Below are positions 45,089 through 52,975 of a stretch of 64,000 nucleotides of DNA, piece after piece; position 1 is the first letter of the stretch, and each line of letters begins with the position of its first letter. The stretch comes from Mesorhizobium sp. ORS 3324 (GTDB taxonomy: Bacteria > Pseudomonadota > Alphaproteobacteria > Rhizobiales > Rhizobiaceae). Position numbers and translations under genes: made by a program. Location of the stretch: assembly GCA_000824825.2 (NCBI GenBank), contig LM655172.1, forward strand, positions 1-64,000, read 5' to 3'. Under the pieces are notes generated by a model. That model did no database searches. It saw only the letters and a list, made by a program, of their open reading frames with translations, and was not told the origin of the DNA.

Positions 45089-45476
45089 GCAGTCTCGGGG
45101 GCGTCAGCGAAGCCGGCCGTCTTTCGATGGCCTCGCCACCCGAAGGTGGCCTGCGAGACGCTGCAGGCATTTGCGATTAGAGCTTCGTAAGACGATGGTC
45201 GCAACGGACAGAAGGAGCGGAGCATGACGCCACCGGACAGTCCCTTGAGGCTCCACCAAGCGATGGAGCCGCGGCGGGCATAAGTGCCAGGGTAGGCGTG
45301 AGCGCCACCCGACAAACCGTGACCTGCCGATTGCGTACAATCAGAGACCATAGTCGGATCGTCGGCTGAAAGCCGCGGTGCATCCGAAATCGAACGCCGG
45401 CAGTCCACTCCCGGCAAAAATTGGGTTTGAGATCCATGAAAGCCCCGTCCACCTGCGAAAGCAGCGGCGGGGCTTA
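45089..45476 (+). ncRNA. Candidate structured non-coding RNA
   Basis: The 993-base gap 44761-45753 has no convincing gene. Inside it, about 390 bases hold many short perfect hairpins: GCAGTCTCG with CGAGACGCTGC (45089/45154), GCCACC-CGAA-GGTGGC (45135), TTGCGA/TCGCAA (45171), GGCTCCA/TGGAGCC (45249), GGGT-GGCG with CGCC-ACCC (45290), GATTG-CGTA-CAATC (45329), CGGCT/AGCCG (45363) and AAGCCCCG/CGGGGCTT (45440-45475) with a CTGC-GAAA-GCAG tip. I could not match it to RNase P RNA, tmRNA, SRP RNA or 6S RNA. Orientation is assumed from the last hairpin, which is followed by a weak ACATTTTG tract. Confidence 0.4.
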
Positions 45477-45537
45477 CATTTTGCGTGAGCTTCCCACGAA
45501 CCGTTTTGACCGAGCTTGGCGGGGGCAACCGATTGTC

Positions 45538-45724
45538 GGCGCTGGCGCCGCCCCTCATCCGCCTGCCGGCACCTTCTCCCGTATAGTGACGGGGAGAAGG
45601 GGCTAGCCGCGAATCTCGGCGGCTTTCTTGCCACTCCGGCGATTGGCGAAATCGCCCGCGAGAGCGCCCCTCCCCTTATTATACGGGAAGAGGATGCCGG
45701 CAGGCAGGTGAGGGGCAGCGCCGC
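45538..45724. repeat. RIME-like long inverted repeat
   Basis: Two arms of about 45 bases (45538-45585 and 45680-45724) are inverted copies with few mismatches. Both contain CCTGCCGGCA and end at CCCGTATA/TATACGGG. A nested hairpin CTTCTCCC/GGGGAGAAG lies inside. The sequence resembles intergenic mosaic palindromes that recur in rhizobial genomes. Only one copy is visible here. Confidence 0.75.
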
Positions 45725-45753
45725 CGCTTATAGGAGATAAATAACGCTCGCCG

Positions 45754-46032
45754 TCAGTGGTTGGGCGGCCTGATGCCGCCCGTTGCCATATCGATGGTTA
45801 TGCTGCCGGAAATCCTGACATCGGTATCGCCGATCTTGAACGTGCCGTTGTTGCCGGCGAGCTGCGCGTCGTCCGGCTCAGGCTGCGGCGCAGGTTTGGC
45901 GATGCGGTAGTCGCCGCTCACGCCAGGCAGCTTTTGCGCTGAATCGTCGTCGGCAAAAGCGGCGGTGCCGGCCGCCAGCACGCCGGCGAGCGCGGCAAAA
46001 CCCAGATATGTCAAGGAACGGTAGCGGATCAT
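45754..46032 (-). CDS. Small secreted hypothetical protein
   Basis: This 92-residue protein has a signal peptide (YRSLTYLGFAALAGVLAAGTAAFADDD). The short mature part ends in a predicted beta segment (NNGTFKIGDTDVRISGSITIDM split around IGDTDV). The family is unknown. ATG 46032 places the start at the signal sequence; the frame extends 17 codons further without a signal-like start. The gene lies between the inverted repeat and clpP. Confidence 0.62.
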   Translation of the reverse strand: MIRYRSLTYLGFAALAGVLAAGTAAFADDDSAQKLPGVSGDYRIAKPAPQPEPDDAQLAGNNGTFKIGDTDVRISGSITIDMATGGIRPPNH

Positions 46033-46107
46033 CCGCGAATTATAGAGGCGTGCCGGAGGCGAGGCCAGACACGCGGCAATCAATTTGCCGCGCGGCGTCC
46101 GTCCACC

Positions 46108-46713
46108 TCAGGCCGCCTTCTTGCGCGTGTCGTAGACATGGTCGACGAGGCCCCAGGCCTTGGCTTCGTCGGCGGTCATGAAATAGTCGCGGTCGAGCGT
46201 TCGCTCGACCTCTTCGTAGCTGCGGCCGCAATGCTTGGCGTAGAGCTCGGTCATGTGGCGCTTGGTGCGCAGGATGTCTTCGGCATGGCGCTGGATGTCG
46301 GAGGCCTGGCCCTGGAAGCCTCCCAGCGGCTGATGCAGCACGATCCTGGTGTTGGGCAGCGCAATGCGCCGTCCCGGCGAGCCGGCCATCAACAGAAAGG
46401 AGCCCATCGACGCCGCGAAGCCCATGCAGACCGTCGACACCGGGCAGGAGATGTACTGCATCGTGTCGTAGATGGCGAAGCCGCTGGTCACCACACCGCC
46501 CGGCGAATTGATGTAGATCGATATCTCCTTGTCGGGATTGTCCGATTCCAGCGACAGAAGCTGCGCGCAAACCAGCGCCGAGACGCCGTCGTTGATCTCG
46601 CCGTTGATGAAGACGATGCGCTCGCGCAGCAGCCGCGAGAAGATATCGAAGGCGCGTTCGCCGCGGCTCGACTGCTCGATCACCATCGGCACCAGATTGG
46701 CAAGGGCGCTCAT
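46108..46713 (-). CDS. clpP: ClpP-type serine protease subunit (paralogue)
   Basis: This 201-residue subunit belongs to the tetradecameric ClpP protease. The catalytic triad is Ser102 (GFAASMGS), His127 ([10 protein letters not shown]) and Asp176 (LDRDYFM). It degrades proteins unfolded by ClpX or ClpA. No clpX, tig or lon is adjacent, so this is probably one of several rhizobial clpP paralogues and not the housekeeping copy. ATG 46713 is selected by GAGGAG upstream; a TTG two codons earlier is less likely. A family A repeat lies between it and the next gene. Confidence 0.92.
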   Translation of the reverse strand: MSALANLVPMVIEQSSRGERAFDIFSRLLRERIVFINGEINDGVSALVCAQLLSLESDNPDKEISIYINSPGGVVTSGFAIYDTMQYISCPVSTVCMGFAASMGSFLLMAGSPGRRIALPNTRIVLHQPLGGFQGQASDIQRHAEDILRTKRHMTELYAKHCGRSYEEVERTLDRDYFMTADEAKAWGLVDHVYDTRKKAA

Positions 46714-46740
46714 GGCCAAGTCTCCTCATTTGTCGTTGGT

Positions 46741-46844
46741 TAAGCGCGTCGCGCTGAAAGGGATTCAAGCGAGGCGCTTTAAGTCTTTGTTTTGATGCAT
46801 GTCCTTCTCCCAAAACCGCTTCGCACTTTTGGGCGACATGCATT
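46741..46844. repeat. Dispersed bipartite palindromic repeat, family A copy 2
   Basis: The first hairpin, TAAGCGCGTCGCGCT with AGCGAGGCGCTTTA (46741-46782), is followed by a T-rich spacer and a second hairpin at 46795-46844 with ATGCATGTC/GACATGCAT arms around CCCAAAACCGCTTCGCACTTTTGGG. It matches copy 1 (16917-17022) closely. It fills the clpP upstream region and reaches the stop codon of the next gene. Confidence 0.85.
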
Positions 46845-47349
46845 AAGCCGCGCGCAGTATCACGCAGGGCGAATTGGCGGCGGCCGGGTTCTTGCGCACG
46901 TCGAGCGAAAGCCCGCAGCCGGCGCCGGAAACGGCGACGACAGGCCGCGCCGCCTGAACGAAGCCGTCATGGACGACGCGAAGATGCGTGCCGCCGGAGA
47001 CCGTGCGAGCAAGCGTGAAGGTGACGATGCTGTCGAAGCTGGGGCTGTCGAAGCCGGGGCTGTCGAATGCCGGCGGCCGGTCGGCAGCGTCGGCGCGGGG
47101 CCGCTCGCGCCAGGAATAGCGCAGCAGCTTGCCCGGTTCGGCGTCGAGCACTTCGCATTCGATCGCCGCGTCCGGTCCCGCAAAGGCGAAGCGCTTGCCG
47201 GTTTCAGGCTTGATGTCGTTCGGCATCATCCAGGCGGCGAGCAGTTCCGGCTCGGTCAGTGCCCGCCAGACCTTCTCCGGCGGCGCGGCAAGCTCGCATT
47301 CGAAGCTGAGCGGCGCGTCGGCCGCTGTCGTGTGTGTTTTTGCCGTCAT
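46843..47349 (-). CDS. SRPBCC (AHSA1-like) domain protein
   Basis: This 168-residue START-like protein begins with LSFECELAAPPEKVWRALTE and has ELLAAWMMPNDIKPETGKRF, as in AHSA1-type SRPBCC proteins. Two features are odd: a short tandem repeat FDSPGFDSPSFDS (DNA unit of 15 bases near 47030-47067), and a C-terminus (VVAVSGAGCGLSLDVRK) that does not resemble the usual family ending. It overlaps the upstream ArsR regulator by four bases, a very common ArsR-SRPBCC pair. The ligand is unknown. Confidence 0.8.
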   Translation of the reverse strand: MTAKTHTTAADAPLSFECELAAPPEKVWRALTEPELLAAWMMPNDIKPETGKRFAFAGPDAAIECEVLDAEPGKLLRYSWRERPRADAADRPPAFDSPGFDSPSFDSIVTFTLARTVSGGTHLRVVHDGFVQAARPVVAVSGAGCGLSLDVRKNPAAANSPCVILRAA

Positions 47350-47660
47350 TGATCCATTTCCTTCAGAACGGTCTTCAATCTTTCGATCCGCTCTGGCCAG
47401 AAGGCGCGGTAGCGCTCGATCCAGCCGAGCAACGGATCGAGCCCTTGCGGCTCGGCGCGGTAATAGGCGTTGCGGCCGGCGCGCCGCTCGACCACGAGGC
47501 CGGCGCCGCGCAGCACGGCAAGATGCTGCGAGACCGCCGGCTGCGACACGCTCATGCCGGCGCGCAGCTCCGACACAGTCATCTCGCCGGCCGCCAGCCG
47601 CTCATAGACGGCGCGACGCGTCGGATCAGCCAATGCCCGGAAAATCTCAGTTTCGATCAT
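47346..47660 (-). CDS. ArsR family transcriptional regulator
   Basis: This 104-residue winged-helix repressor reads IFRALADPTRRAVYERL, MSVSQPAVSQHLAVLRGAGLV and RRAGRNAYYRAEP. No cysteine metal site is present, so it belongs to the non-metal subgroup that travels with SRPBCC proteins. It is coupled to the SRPBCC gene by a four-base overlap. It is divergent from ssb, with the SOS box in the shared spacer. Confidence 0.9.
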   Translation of the reverse strand: MIETEIFRALADPTRRAVYERLAAGEMTVSELRAGMSVSQPAVSQHLAVLRGAGLVVERRAGRNAYYRAEPQGLDPLLGWIERYRAFWPERIERLKTVLKEMDQ

Positions 47661-47781
47661 GCCAAAAACATAAGCCGATACTTATCGATTTGGCAAGTCG
47701 CTTTTTGATCGCCATATCGAGATACGCAGGCCCGACCGTTCCCTTGCTGACATTCCTTGACAGAAGCAGTGGGCATGACTA

Positions 47782-47796
47782 GAACGAAAAGAGAAC
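47782..47796. promoter_or_regulatory. LexA (SOS) box of ssb
   Basis: GAAC-GAAAAGA-GAAC matches the alphaproteobacterial LexA consensus exactly and lies about 100 bases upstream of the ssb start codon, in the ssb/ArsR divergent spacer. Confidence 0.82.
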
Positions 47797-47897
47797 AAAA
47801 ACCTTGTGGGAAAAGCCAGCCTTTGCGGGCAGTGGCGGCCCGCAGGCTGTAAGGTGCGGCGACGTAAAATTGTTTCGGATGAGCGCGGAGAAATAAG

Positions 47898-48410
47898 ATG
47901 GCGGGTAGCGTCAACAAGGTCATTCTGGTCGGCAACCTCGGGGCGGACCCTGAAATCCGCCGCCTGAATTCGGGCGATCCGGTCGTCAACATCCGCATCG
48001 CCACTTCGGAAAGCTGGCGCGACAAGAACACAGGCGAGCGCAAGGAGAAGACCGAATGGCATAATGTCGTCATCTTCAACGACCAGCTCGCCAAGGTGGC
48101 CGAGCAGTATCTGAAGAAGGGCATGAAGGTCTATGTCGAGGGCCAGCTGCAGACGCGCAAATGGCAGGACCAGACCGGCAATGACCGCTACACGACCGAG
48201 GTCGTGCTGCAGAAATTCCGCGGCGAGTTGCAGATGCTCGACGCGCGCGGCGAGGGCGGCGGCCAGGTTGGCAGCTATTCCGGCGGCAGCAGCCGCGGCT
48301 CGGATTTCGGCCAGTCCGGCCCGAATGAAGGTTTTAGCCGCGGCGGCGGTGGCTCCAGGGGCGGTGGCGGCGGCGCGTCGCGCGAGCTGGACGACGAGAT
48401 TCCGTTCTGA
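47898..48410 (+). CDS. ssb: Single-stranded DNA-binding protein
   Basis: This 170-residue SSB coats single-stranded DNA in replication, recombination and repair. The OB fold (about 1-110) shows [30 protein letters not shown] and [13 protein letters not shown] glycine/serine-rich linker follows, then the acidic tip DDEIPF that recruits partner proteins. An SOS box lies upstream. In many alphaproteobacteria ssb is next to and divergent from uvrA; here 3.1 kb separates them. Confidence 0.96.
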   Translation: MAGSVNKVILVGNLGADPEIRRLNSGDPVVNIRIATSESWRDKNTGERKEKTEWHNVVIFNDQLAKVAEQYLKKGMKVYVEGQLQTRKWQDQTGNDRYTTEVVLQKFRGELQMLDARGEGGGQVGSYSGGSSRGSDFGQSGPNEGFSRGGGGSRGGGGGASRELDDEIPF

Positions 48411-48450
48411 GCATCGGGACAGCGCGATGGCCGTTTAAGAGGAAGGCGCG

Positions 48451-48849
48451 ATGTCGCTTGGACCGCTTCTATCGGCCGCGCCTCCCATTCCGTGGCATGC
48501 GTTTGCGGCCTTTGCCGCGTTGGCGATAGGCGGTACGCAATTGGCGTTGCCGAAAGGGACGGCGCGCCACCGGGTGCTGGGTTATGTATGGTCGGGGCTG
48601 GTGCTGGTCATCGCCATCTCAAGCTTCTGGATCCAGCAGATTCGTCTGATCGGGCCGTTCAGCCCGATTCATATCCTGTCGATCCTGGTGCTGGTCGCCG
48701 CGCCGCTTGCGGTGTGGTACGCGCATACCCATCGCGTCGCCGCACATCGTGGCGCCATGATCAAGCTCCATGTCTTCGCCCTGGTCGGCGCCGGCATCTT
48801 CACGCTGCTGCCGGGCCGCATCATGCACGCGGTCGTGTTCGGCCAATGA
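48451..48849 (+). CDS. DUF2306-like small membrane protein
   Basis: This 132-residue protein has four predicted membrane helices (for example FAAFAALAIGGTQLAL and HILSILVLVAAPLAVWYAHT) and conserved-looking histidines in YAHTHRVAAHRG and KLHVF. The pattern fits DUF2306 membrane proteins of unknown function. GAGGAAGG precedes ATG 48451. It lies between ssb and the OsmC-like gene on the same strand, with only 22 bases to the latter, so the two may be cotranscribed. Confidence 0.75.
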   Translation: MSLGPLLSAAPPIPWHAFAAFAALAIGGTQLALPKGTARHRVLGYVWSGLVLVIAISSFWIQQIRLIGPFSPIHILSILVLVAAPLAVWYAHTHRVAAHRGAMIKLHVFALVGAGIFTLLPGRIMHAVVFGQ

Positions 48850-48871
48850 GTCTCCTGGAAGGAACAGTTCA

Positions 48872-49297
48872 GTGAAAGCACGCGTCAAATGGGTCGAGGA
48901 ACGCACCTTCGTCGGCCAGTCCGGTAGCGGTCACAAGGTCGTGCTGGGCACGGCGCACGGACCGGAAGGCAGGACGCCGGGACCGAGCCCGATGGAGCTG
49001 GTGCTGATCGGCACCGGCGGCTGCTCGGCCTATGATGTCGTCCATATCCTGGAAAAGGGCCGCGAGGCGGTCGAGGACTGCGTGGTCGAGCTCGACGCCG
49101 ATCGGGCCGAGACCGAGCCGCGCGTCTTCACCCGCATCCACATGCATTTCATCGTCAAGGGTCGCGCGCTGTCGCGCGACAAGGTGAAACGGGCGATCGA
49201 CCTCTCGATCGAGAAATACTGCTCGGCCACCGCGATGATGGCCAAGACGGCGACCGTGACGCATGATTTCGAAGTGGTCGATGCGGCGGAGAAGTAG
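48872..49297 (+). CDS. OsmC/Ohr family protein
   Basis: This 141-residue OsmC-like protein has the two family cysteines in TGGCSAYDVVHIL and EKYCSATAMM, which in OsmC/Ohr enzymes reduce organic hydroperoxides. It is closest in layout to the YhfA branch, which has no firmly assigned role. GTG 48872 is used, with GGAAGG upstream. It is probably cytoplasmic and dimeric. Confidence 0.88.
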   Translation: MKARVKWVEERTFVGQSGSGHKVVLGTAHGPEGRTPGPSPMELVLIGTGGCSAYDVVHILEKGREAVEDCVVELDADRAETEPRVFTRIHMHFIVKGRALSRDKVKRAIDLSIEKYCSATAMMAKTATVTHDFEVVDAAEK

Positions 49298-49312
49298 GCA
49301 GTAGGATGCTGC

Positions 49313-49942
49313 TCAGGCGGCCATTAGCGCCCTGATGCCGTCGGCGACGAACTGCACCGCCAACGCCGCCAGGATCACGCCGAGCAGTCTTGTCAGGATC
49401 GAGCGGCCGGTCTGGCCGAGGATGCGGTCGATGCGCTCGGCCAGCACGAACACCAGAAAGGTGATCACAAGACAGATTGCAATGATGCCGACCAGCGCCG
49501 CCTGCGCGCCGAAACCTTCGAAGTGTCCCGATAGCAGCACGGTCGCGGAAATCGCGCCGGGGCCGGCGATCAGCGGGATCGCCAGCGGGAAGGCGGCGAT
49601 GTTGTGGATCATGTCCTTGGTGATGGCGACATCGCCGATCTTCTCCTTGCGGTCCTGACGGCGCTCGAACACCATTTCGAAGGCGATGAAGAACAGCAGG
49701 AAGCCGCCGGCGACGCGGAAGGCCGGCAGCGTTATGCCGAACACCGACAGGATAGAGGCACCGGCGATGGCAAACAGCGCCATCACCAGAAAGCCGATCA
49801 CCGAAGCGCGGACCGAGACCTGCTGACGCTCCTCGCGGTTCATGCCGCGCGTGACGGCGAGGAAGAGCGGCGCCAGCCCCGGCGGGTCGATGGTCACCAG
49901 GATGGTGACGAAGGCGTTGAACAGGCTGTCGAAGCTCGGCAT
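49313..49942 (-). CDS. MarC family (UPF0056) membrane protein
   Basis: This 209-residue inner-membrane protein has six predicted helices. The MarC pattern is visible in FVTILVTIDPPGLAPLFLAV, FPLAIPLIAGPGAISATVLL and ILTRLLGVILAALAVQFVADG. It was once linked to multiple antibiotic resistance, but no transport substrate is established for the family. It is convergent with the OsmC-like gene with a 15-base gap. Confidence 0.9.
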   Translation of the reverse strand: MPSFDSLFNAFVTILVTIDPPGLAPLFLAVTRGMNREERQQVSVRASVIGFLVMALFAIAGASILSVFGITLPAFRVAGGFLLFFIAFEMVFERRQDRKEKIGDVAITKDMIHNIAAFPLAIPLIAGPGAISATVLLSGHFEGFGAQAALVGIIAICLVITFLVFVLAERIDRILGQTGRSILTRLLGVILAALAVQFVADGIRALMAA

Positions 49943-50035
49943 CGCTGGTCCCCTCCCGCCGGGCGAAGCCCAAGCTCTGCAATTGGTAGAGCAAAGCGGC
50001 AGCGGTGGAAACTGTAGGCAGCCGAATTCAGCCGG

Positions 50036-50413
50036 CTATTCAGCGTTGCCGCAATAGGCCTCGAGGCGATAGCCGTCAGGATCGATGACGAACGCCGCAT
50101 AGTAATTGTCGCCATAGGCGGTGCGCAGACCGGGCTGGCCATTGTCCCTGCCGCCCGCGCGCAACGCCGCCGCGTGAAACGCATCGACGCAGGCGCGCGT
50201 CGGTGCGGCGAAGCAGAAGTGCAGGCCGGAGTCCTTATCGGCCGGCACCGGGTGGCCGGCATCGTTGACCCAGAGCTGGACGGCTCTTGAGCCATATCCA
50301 AGCGAGCCGGGTGACTGGCTGAGGCAGGAATAGCCGAGCGGCTGCAGCGCAGCATCGTAGAAGCGTTTCGAGTCAGCGGCGTCGCGGACACCGATCGAGA
50401 CATGGTCAAGCAT
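50036..50413 (-). CDS. VOC family protein
   Basis: This 125-residue single-domain vicinal oxygen chelate protein begins DHVSIGVRDAADSKRFYDAAL and ends with VIDPDGYRLEAYC. Metal ligands are plausible at the His near the N-terminus and the Glu near the C-terminus. The substrate is unknown. It shares the minus strand with the following hypothetical gene (33-base gap) and may be cotranscribed with it. Confidence 0.84.
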   Translation of the reverse strand: MLDHVSIGVRDAADSKRFYDAALQPLGYSCLSQSPGSLGYGSRAVQLWVNDAGHPVPADKDSGLHFCFAAPTRACVDAFHAAALRAGGRDNGQPGLRTAYGDNYYAAFVIDPDGYRLEAYCGNAE

Positions 50414-50446
50414 CGTTTTTCTCCATGATTACAGGTGGTTCATCGC

Positions 50447-50977
50447 TCAGGCTGGAGTCGCGCGGCGAGCCAGGAACTCGACCTCGATGCGCCAGGTCGC
50501 GCCGCTATCATGCGAGCGCGCGCCCAGCCAGCGGAATGAGTTCTGCGTTATGCGCGAAAAGCTCCAGCGTACCGAGGAGCCGGTGTCGTCGACGCCTTGC
50601 TGGACGATCGTGTCACCGTCGGCACGGCCGAGCTGGCGGCTGAAATAGCGGCTGCGCGGATCGCTCCAGAGGATGTGCCAAGCATCGATGCCAGGGTCGT
50701 AGACGCGCAAAGTCGTGCCATAGAAGGTCCACGGCCCGAGCGACGGCAAGGGGCCGGCGTCCCGCGCCGGCAGGATACACACGTCCTGGACGGCCTTGCC
50801 TTCCAGAACCCAGCCGAAATGCACCTCGCCGGGGCCGGTAAGCTTGGTGCCGTCCTCGAGTATGCGCGTGGCGTCGAATGTCCAGGCGCCGACGAAGCGG
50901 CCGTAGAGCTCGAGCTTCTCGGCAAAGTCCGGATCGGGACCGTCGCTGTGCAGGGCTTCGGCAAAGGGATCGGTCAT
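50447..50977 (-). CDS. Hypothetical beta-barrel-like protein
   Basis: This 176-residue cytoplasmic protein is rich in aromatic beta strands (YGRFVGAWTFDATRIL, EVHFGWVLEGKAVQDV, WRIEVEFLARR). The pattern resembles DUF1579-like or lipocalin-like proteins, but I cannot name the family firmly. The gene is divergent from an AraC regulator, whose chosen start lies 86 bases away, so it is a likely target of that regulator. Confidence 0.7.
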   Translation of the reverse strand: MTDPFAEALHSDGPDPDFAEKLELYGRFVGAWTFDATRILEDGTKLTGPGEVHFGWVLEGKAVQDVCILPARDAGPLPSLGPWTFYGTTLRVYDPGIDAWHILWSDPRSRYFSRQLGRADGDTIVQQGVDDTGSSVRWSFSRITQNSFRWLGARSHDSGATWRIEVEFLARRATPA

Positions 50978-51062
50978 GGTTGCTGCCTCGTTTGTCAGGA
51001 GAGGGCAAGCAATAGAGGCATGGTCGGGTTCTGCGCTTGGGAAAAATTGCTATTTTTGGCCC

Positions 51063-51893
51063 ATGACGACGACCGAGAGAAATCTTGCCTATGGGCCTGG
51101 CTGGCAGGTGTCCGACGTGATCTGCACGGCAGGCGCAGGCGACAGGCCGTTCGAGGAACAGCACCGCTGTTTCTGTGTCGCCGCCGTGACACGAGGCACG
51201 TTCCGCTATCGGACGCGGCAGGGCACTGCGATACTTGCCCCTGGCGCCATCCTGCTCGGCAATCCGGGCACCTGCTACGAATGCGGCCACGAGCACGGCG
51301 CCGGCGACCGCTGTCTCTCCTTCCATTTTGCCCCGGCCTATATGGAGCGCATCGTCGCCGACGTGCGGGGCGCGAAGCGGCTCGGCTTCATCGGTCCGCG
51401 CCTGCCGCCTCTGCCGGCCTTGACACCATTGCTGGCGCAAGCGGAGGCCGCGCGGGAAACGAGCGACAGCGAAGCATTCGAGGAACTGGGCCTGCGCGTC
51501 GCCGGCGCGGTCGTCGCGGCTGCCGCCGATTCTTCCAGGGCCGGCCGGACACCGAGCCGCCGCGACCAGAAACGCGTCGCCGAGGCGGTGCGCCTGATCG
51601 AGCTCAACGCCGACCGGCCGATCTCGCTCACCGAACTCGCCGACGGCACCGCGACCAGCCCGTATCATTTCCTGCGCACGTTCCGGCATGTCGCCGGCAT
51701 GACGCCCTATCAGTTCCTGCTGCGGACCAGGCTGCACCGCGCCGCTGTGCGGCTGCGCGCGTCGCACGAAGCGATCTCGACGATCGCCTTCGATGCCGGC
51801 TTCAATGATCTGTCGACCTTCAACCGCCGGTTCCGGCGCGAGATGGGGAGGACGCCCGGCGCCTATCGCGCCGGGCGATCCGAGATGCGATAG
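51063..51893 (+). CDS. AraC family transcriptional regulator
   Basis: This 276-residue regulator has a cupin-like sensor (GTFRYRTRQGTAILAPGAILLGN) and a C-terminal AraC DNA-binding domain (ISLTELADGTATSPYHFLRTF and ISTIAFDAGFNDLSTFNRRF). Four cysteines in the sensor (residues ending CTAGAG, RCFCV, TCYECG) are notable. ATG 51063 starts the TTTERNLAYGPGW segment; the frame upstream to 50976 overlaps the start of the divergent gene and is unlikely to be translated. Confidence 0.86.
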   Translation: MTTTERNLAYGPGWQVSDVICTAGAGDRPFEEQHRCFCVAAVTRGTFRYRTRQGTAILAPGAILLGNPGTCYECGHEHGAGDRCLSFHFAPAYMERIVADVRGAKRLGFIGPRLPPLPALTPLLAQAEAARETSDSEAFEELGLRVAGAVVAAAADSSRAGRTPSRRDQKRVAEAVRLIELNADRPISLTELADGTATSPYHFLRTFRHVAGMTPYQFLLRTRLHRAAVRLRASHEAISTIAFDAGFNDLSTFNRRFRREMGRTPGAYRAGRSEMR

Positions 51894-51961
51894 AGCCGAA
51901 CGCATTTTGATTGGTGTGTGACTGGCGGCGCCTCGGTGTCAGAACCTGGGAAGATGCCGTG

Positions 51962-52975
51962 TCATTGCTTGAAGACGTAAATCGCGCCTCCGCTGTCGTC
52001 GGATACGAGGATGGAACCGTCCGGCGCTTCCTTGACGTCCACGGGTCGGCCGACGCCTCTGAGGAAAGTCGTCGCCGAAACCGGACGCCCGCCCTGGAAG
52101 CGCACGCGCACGACCTGGCGGCCGACCGGGGTCGACCTGTTCCAACTTCCGTGCTCGGCGACAAGGGCGTCGCCGCCGAGACTGCGGAAGAAATGGATAC
52201 CCAGCGTCGCGACATGCGCCTGGAACTCCAGGACGGGCCGAATCTGCTGCGCGGGCGGCCGCGCGTCGCGGAATCCATTGAGCCGGATTTGGCCTCCGAA
52301 ATACGGAAAGCCGTAGAAGCCGCCGGGCCGGAGCTCATTCAACTCGTCAGACGGGATATCGTCGCCCATCCGGTCGGCGCCGTTGTCGGTGAAGAACATC
52401 GTGCCACCATGCCAATCGAAGCCGACCGAATTTCGCACGCCCCAGGCGACGCGCCGCAGATCGGACCCGTCCTGCTTCATGCTGACGATCGTGCCTTGCA
52501 GTCCGCGCGGTTGGCAAATGTTGCAGGGTGATCCCAGCGAGACATAGAGCCGGGAGTCGGGGCCGACGCCGATATAGCGAAAACTATGGACTCCTGAATT
52601 CGCCAGCCCCCGTCGAATGTCGCGCCTGCCGCTCAAAGCGCCTCCTGGCCCGATATCGAAGGCGGTCACGGTATTCCTCGAGGCTACGAACAGACGGTTG
52701 CCGGCGCATGCGACACCGTTCGCGGCCGAGAATCCGGAGGCGACCCGTCGGGCGCGCCCACCGGACACAGGCAAGGCGTAGACGGAGGAGCCTCTGGTGC
52801 CGACGAACAGCATGTCGCCGCAGACCGCCATCTCGCGTGCGGCTGGAACGCGGGCAAGCAGCGCGGCGTGCGCCGGGCCGAGGTCCAAACCGAACGCGAC
52901 CGTCGCAACCGAAGCGAAAGCGAGAAATCGAATTCCAGCGGAAGGCAATCCGGTCTTGGGGGAAATGACGTCCAT
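51962..52975 (-). CDS. Sorbosone dehydrogenase-like periplasmic protein
   Basis: This 337-residue exported protein has a signal region (FLAFASVATVAFGLDLGPAHA) and a beta-propeller domain resembling L-sorbosone or PQQ-dependent aldose dehydrogenases (FRYIGVGPDSRLYVSLGSPCN, WGVRNSVGFDWHG, FFTDNGADRMGDDIPSDELN). The pair Cys-x2-Cys in GSPCNICQP is typical of this group and could bind a metal or form a disulfide. If it binds PQQ it would oxidise sugars in the periplasm. No acceptor cytochrome is adjacent. Confidence 0.82.
   Translation of the reverse strand: MDVISPKTGLPSAGIRFLAFASVATVAFGLDLGPAHAALLARVPAAREMAVCGDMLFVGTRGSSVYALPVSGGRARRVASGFSAANGVACAGNRLFVASRNTVTAFDIGPGGALSGRRDIRRGLANSGVHSFRYIGVGPDSRLYVSLGSPCNICQPRGLQGTIVSMKQDGSDLRRVAWGVRNSVGFDWHGGTMFFTDNGADRMGDDIPSDELNELRPGGFYGFPYFGGQIRLNGFRDARPPAQQIRPVLEFQAHVATLGIHFFRSLGGDALVAEHGSWNRSTPVGRQVVRVRFQGGRPVSATTFLRGVGRPVDVKEAPDGSILVSDDSGGAIYVFKQ

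Noticed and set aside
45177..45452. Minus-strand frame of 91 codons inside the hairpin-rich stretch
   Set aside because: No family resemblance, unusual cysteine and serine content, and full overlap with many RNA-type hairpins. A coding role cannot be excluded but is less likely.
45089..45476. Identification of the structured stretch as RNase P RNA or tmRNA
   Set aside because: The near-universal RNase P segment GAGGAAAGTCC and a tmRNA resume codon region encoding an ANDN-type tag are both absent on either strand.
44878..45558. Minus-strand open frame of 226 codons upstream of uvrA
   Set aside because: The translation is Arg/Ser/Pro-rich without recognisable domains, covers the uvrA SOS box and the hairpin-rich stretch, and has no good ribosome binding site.
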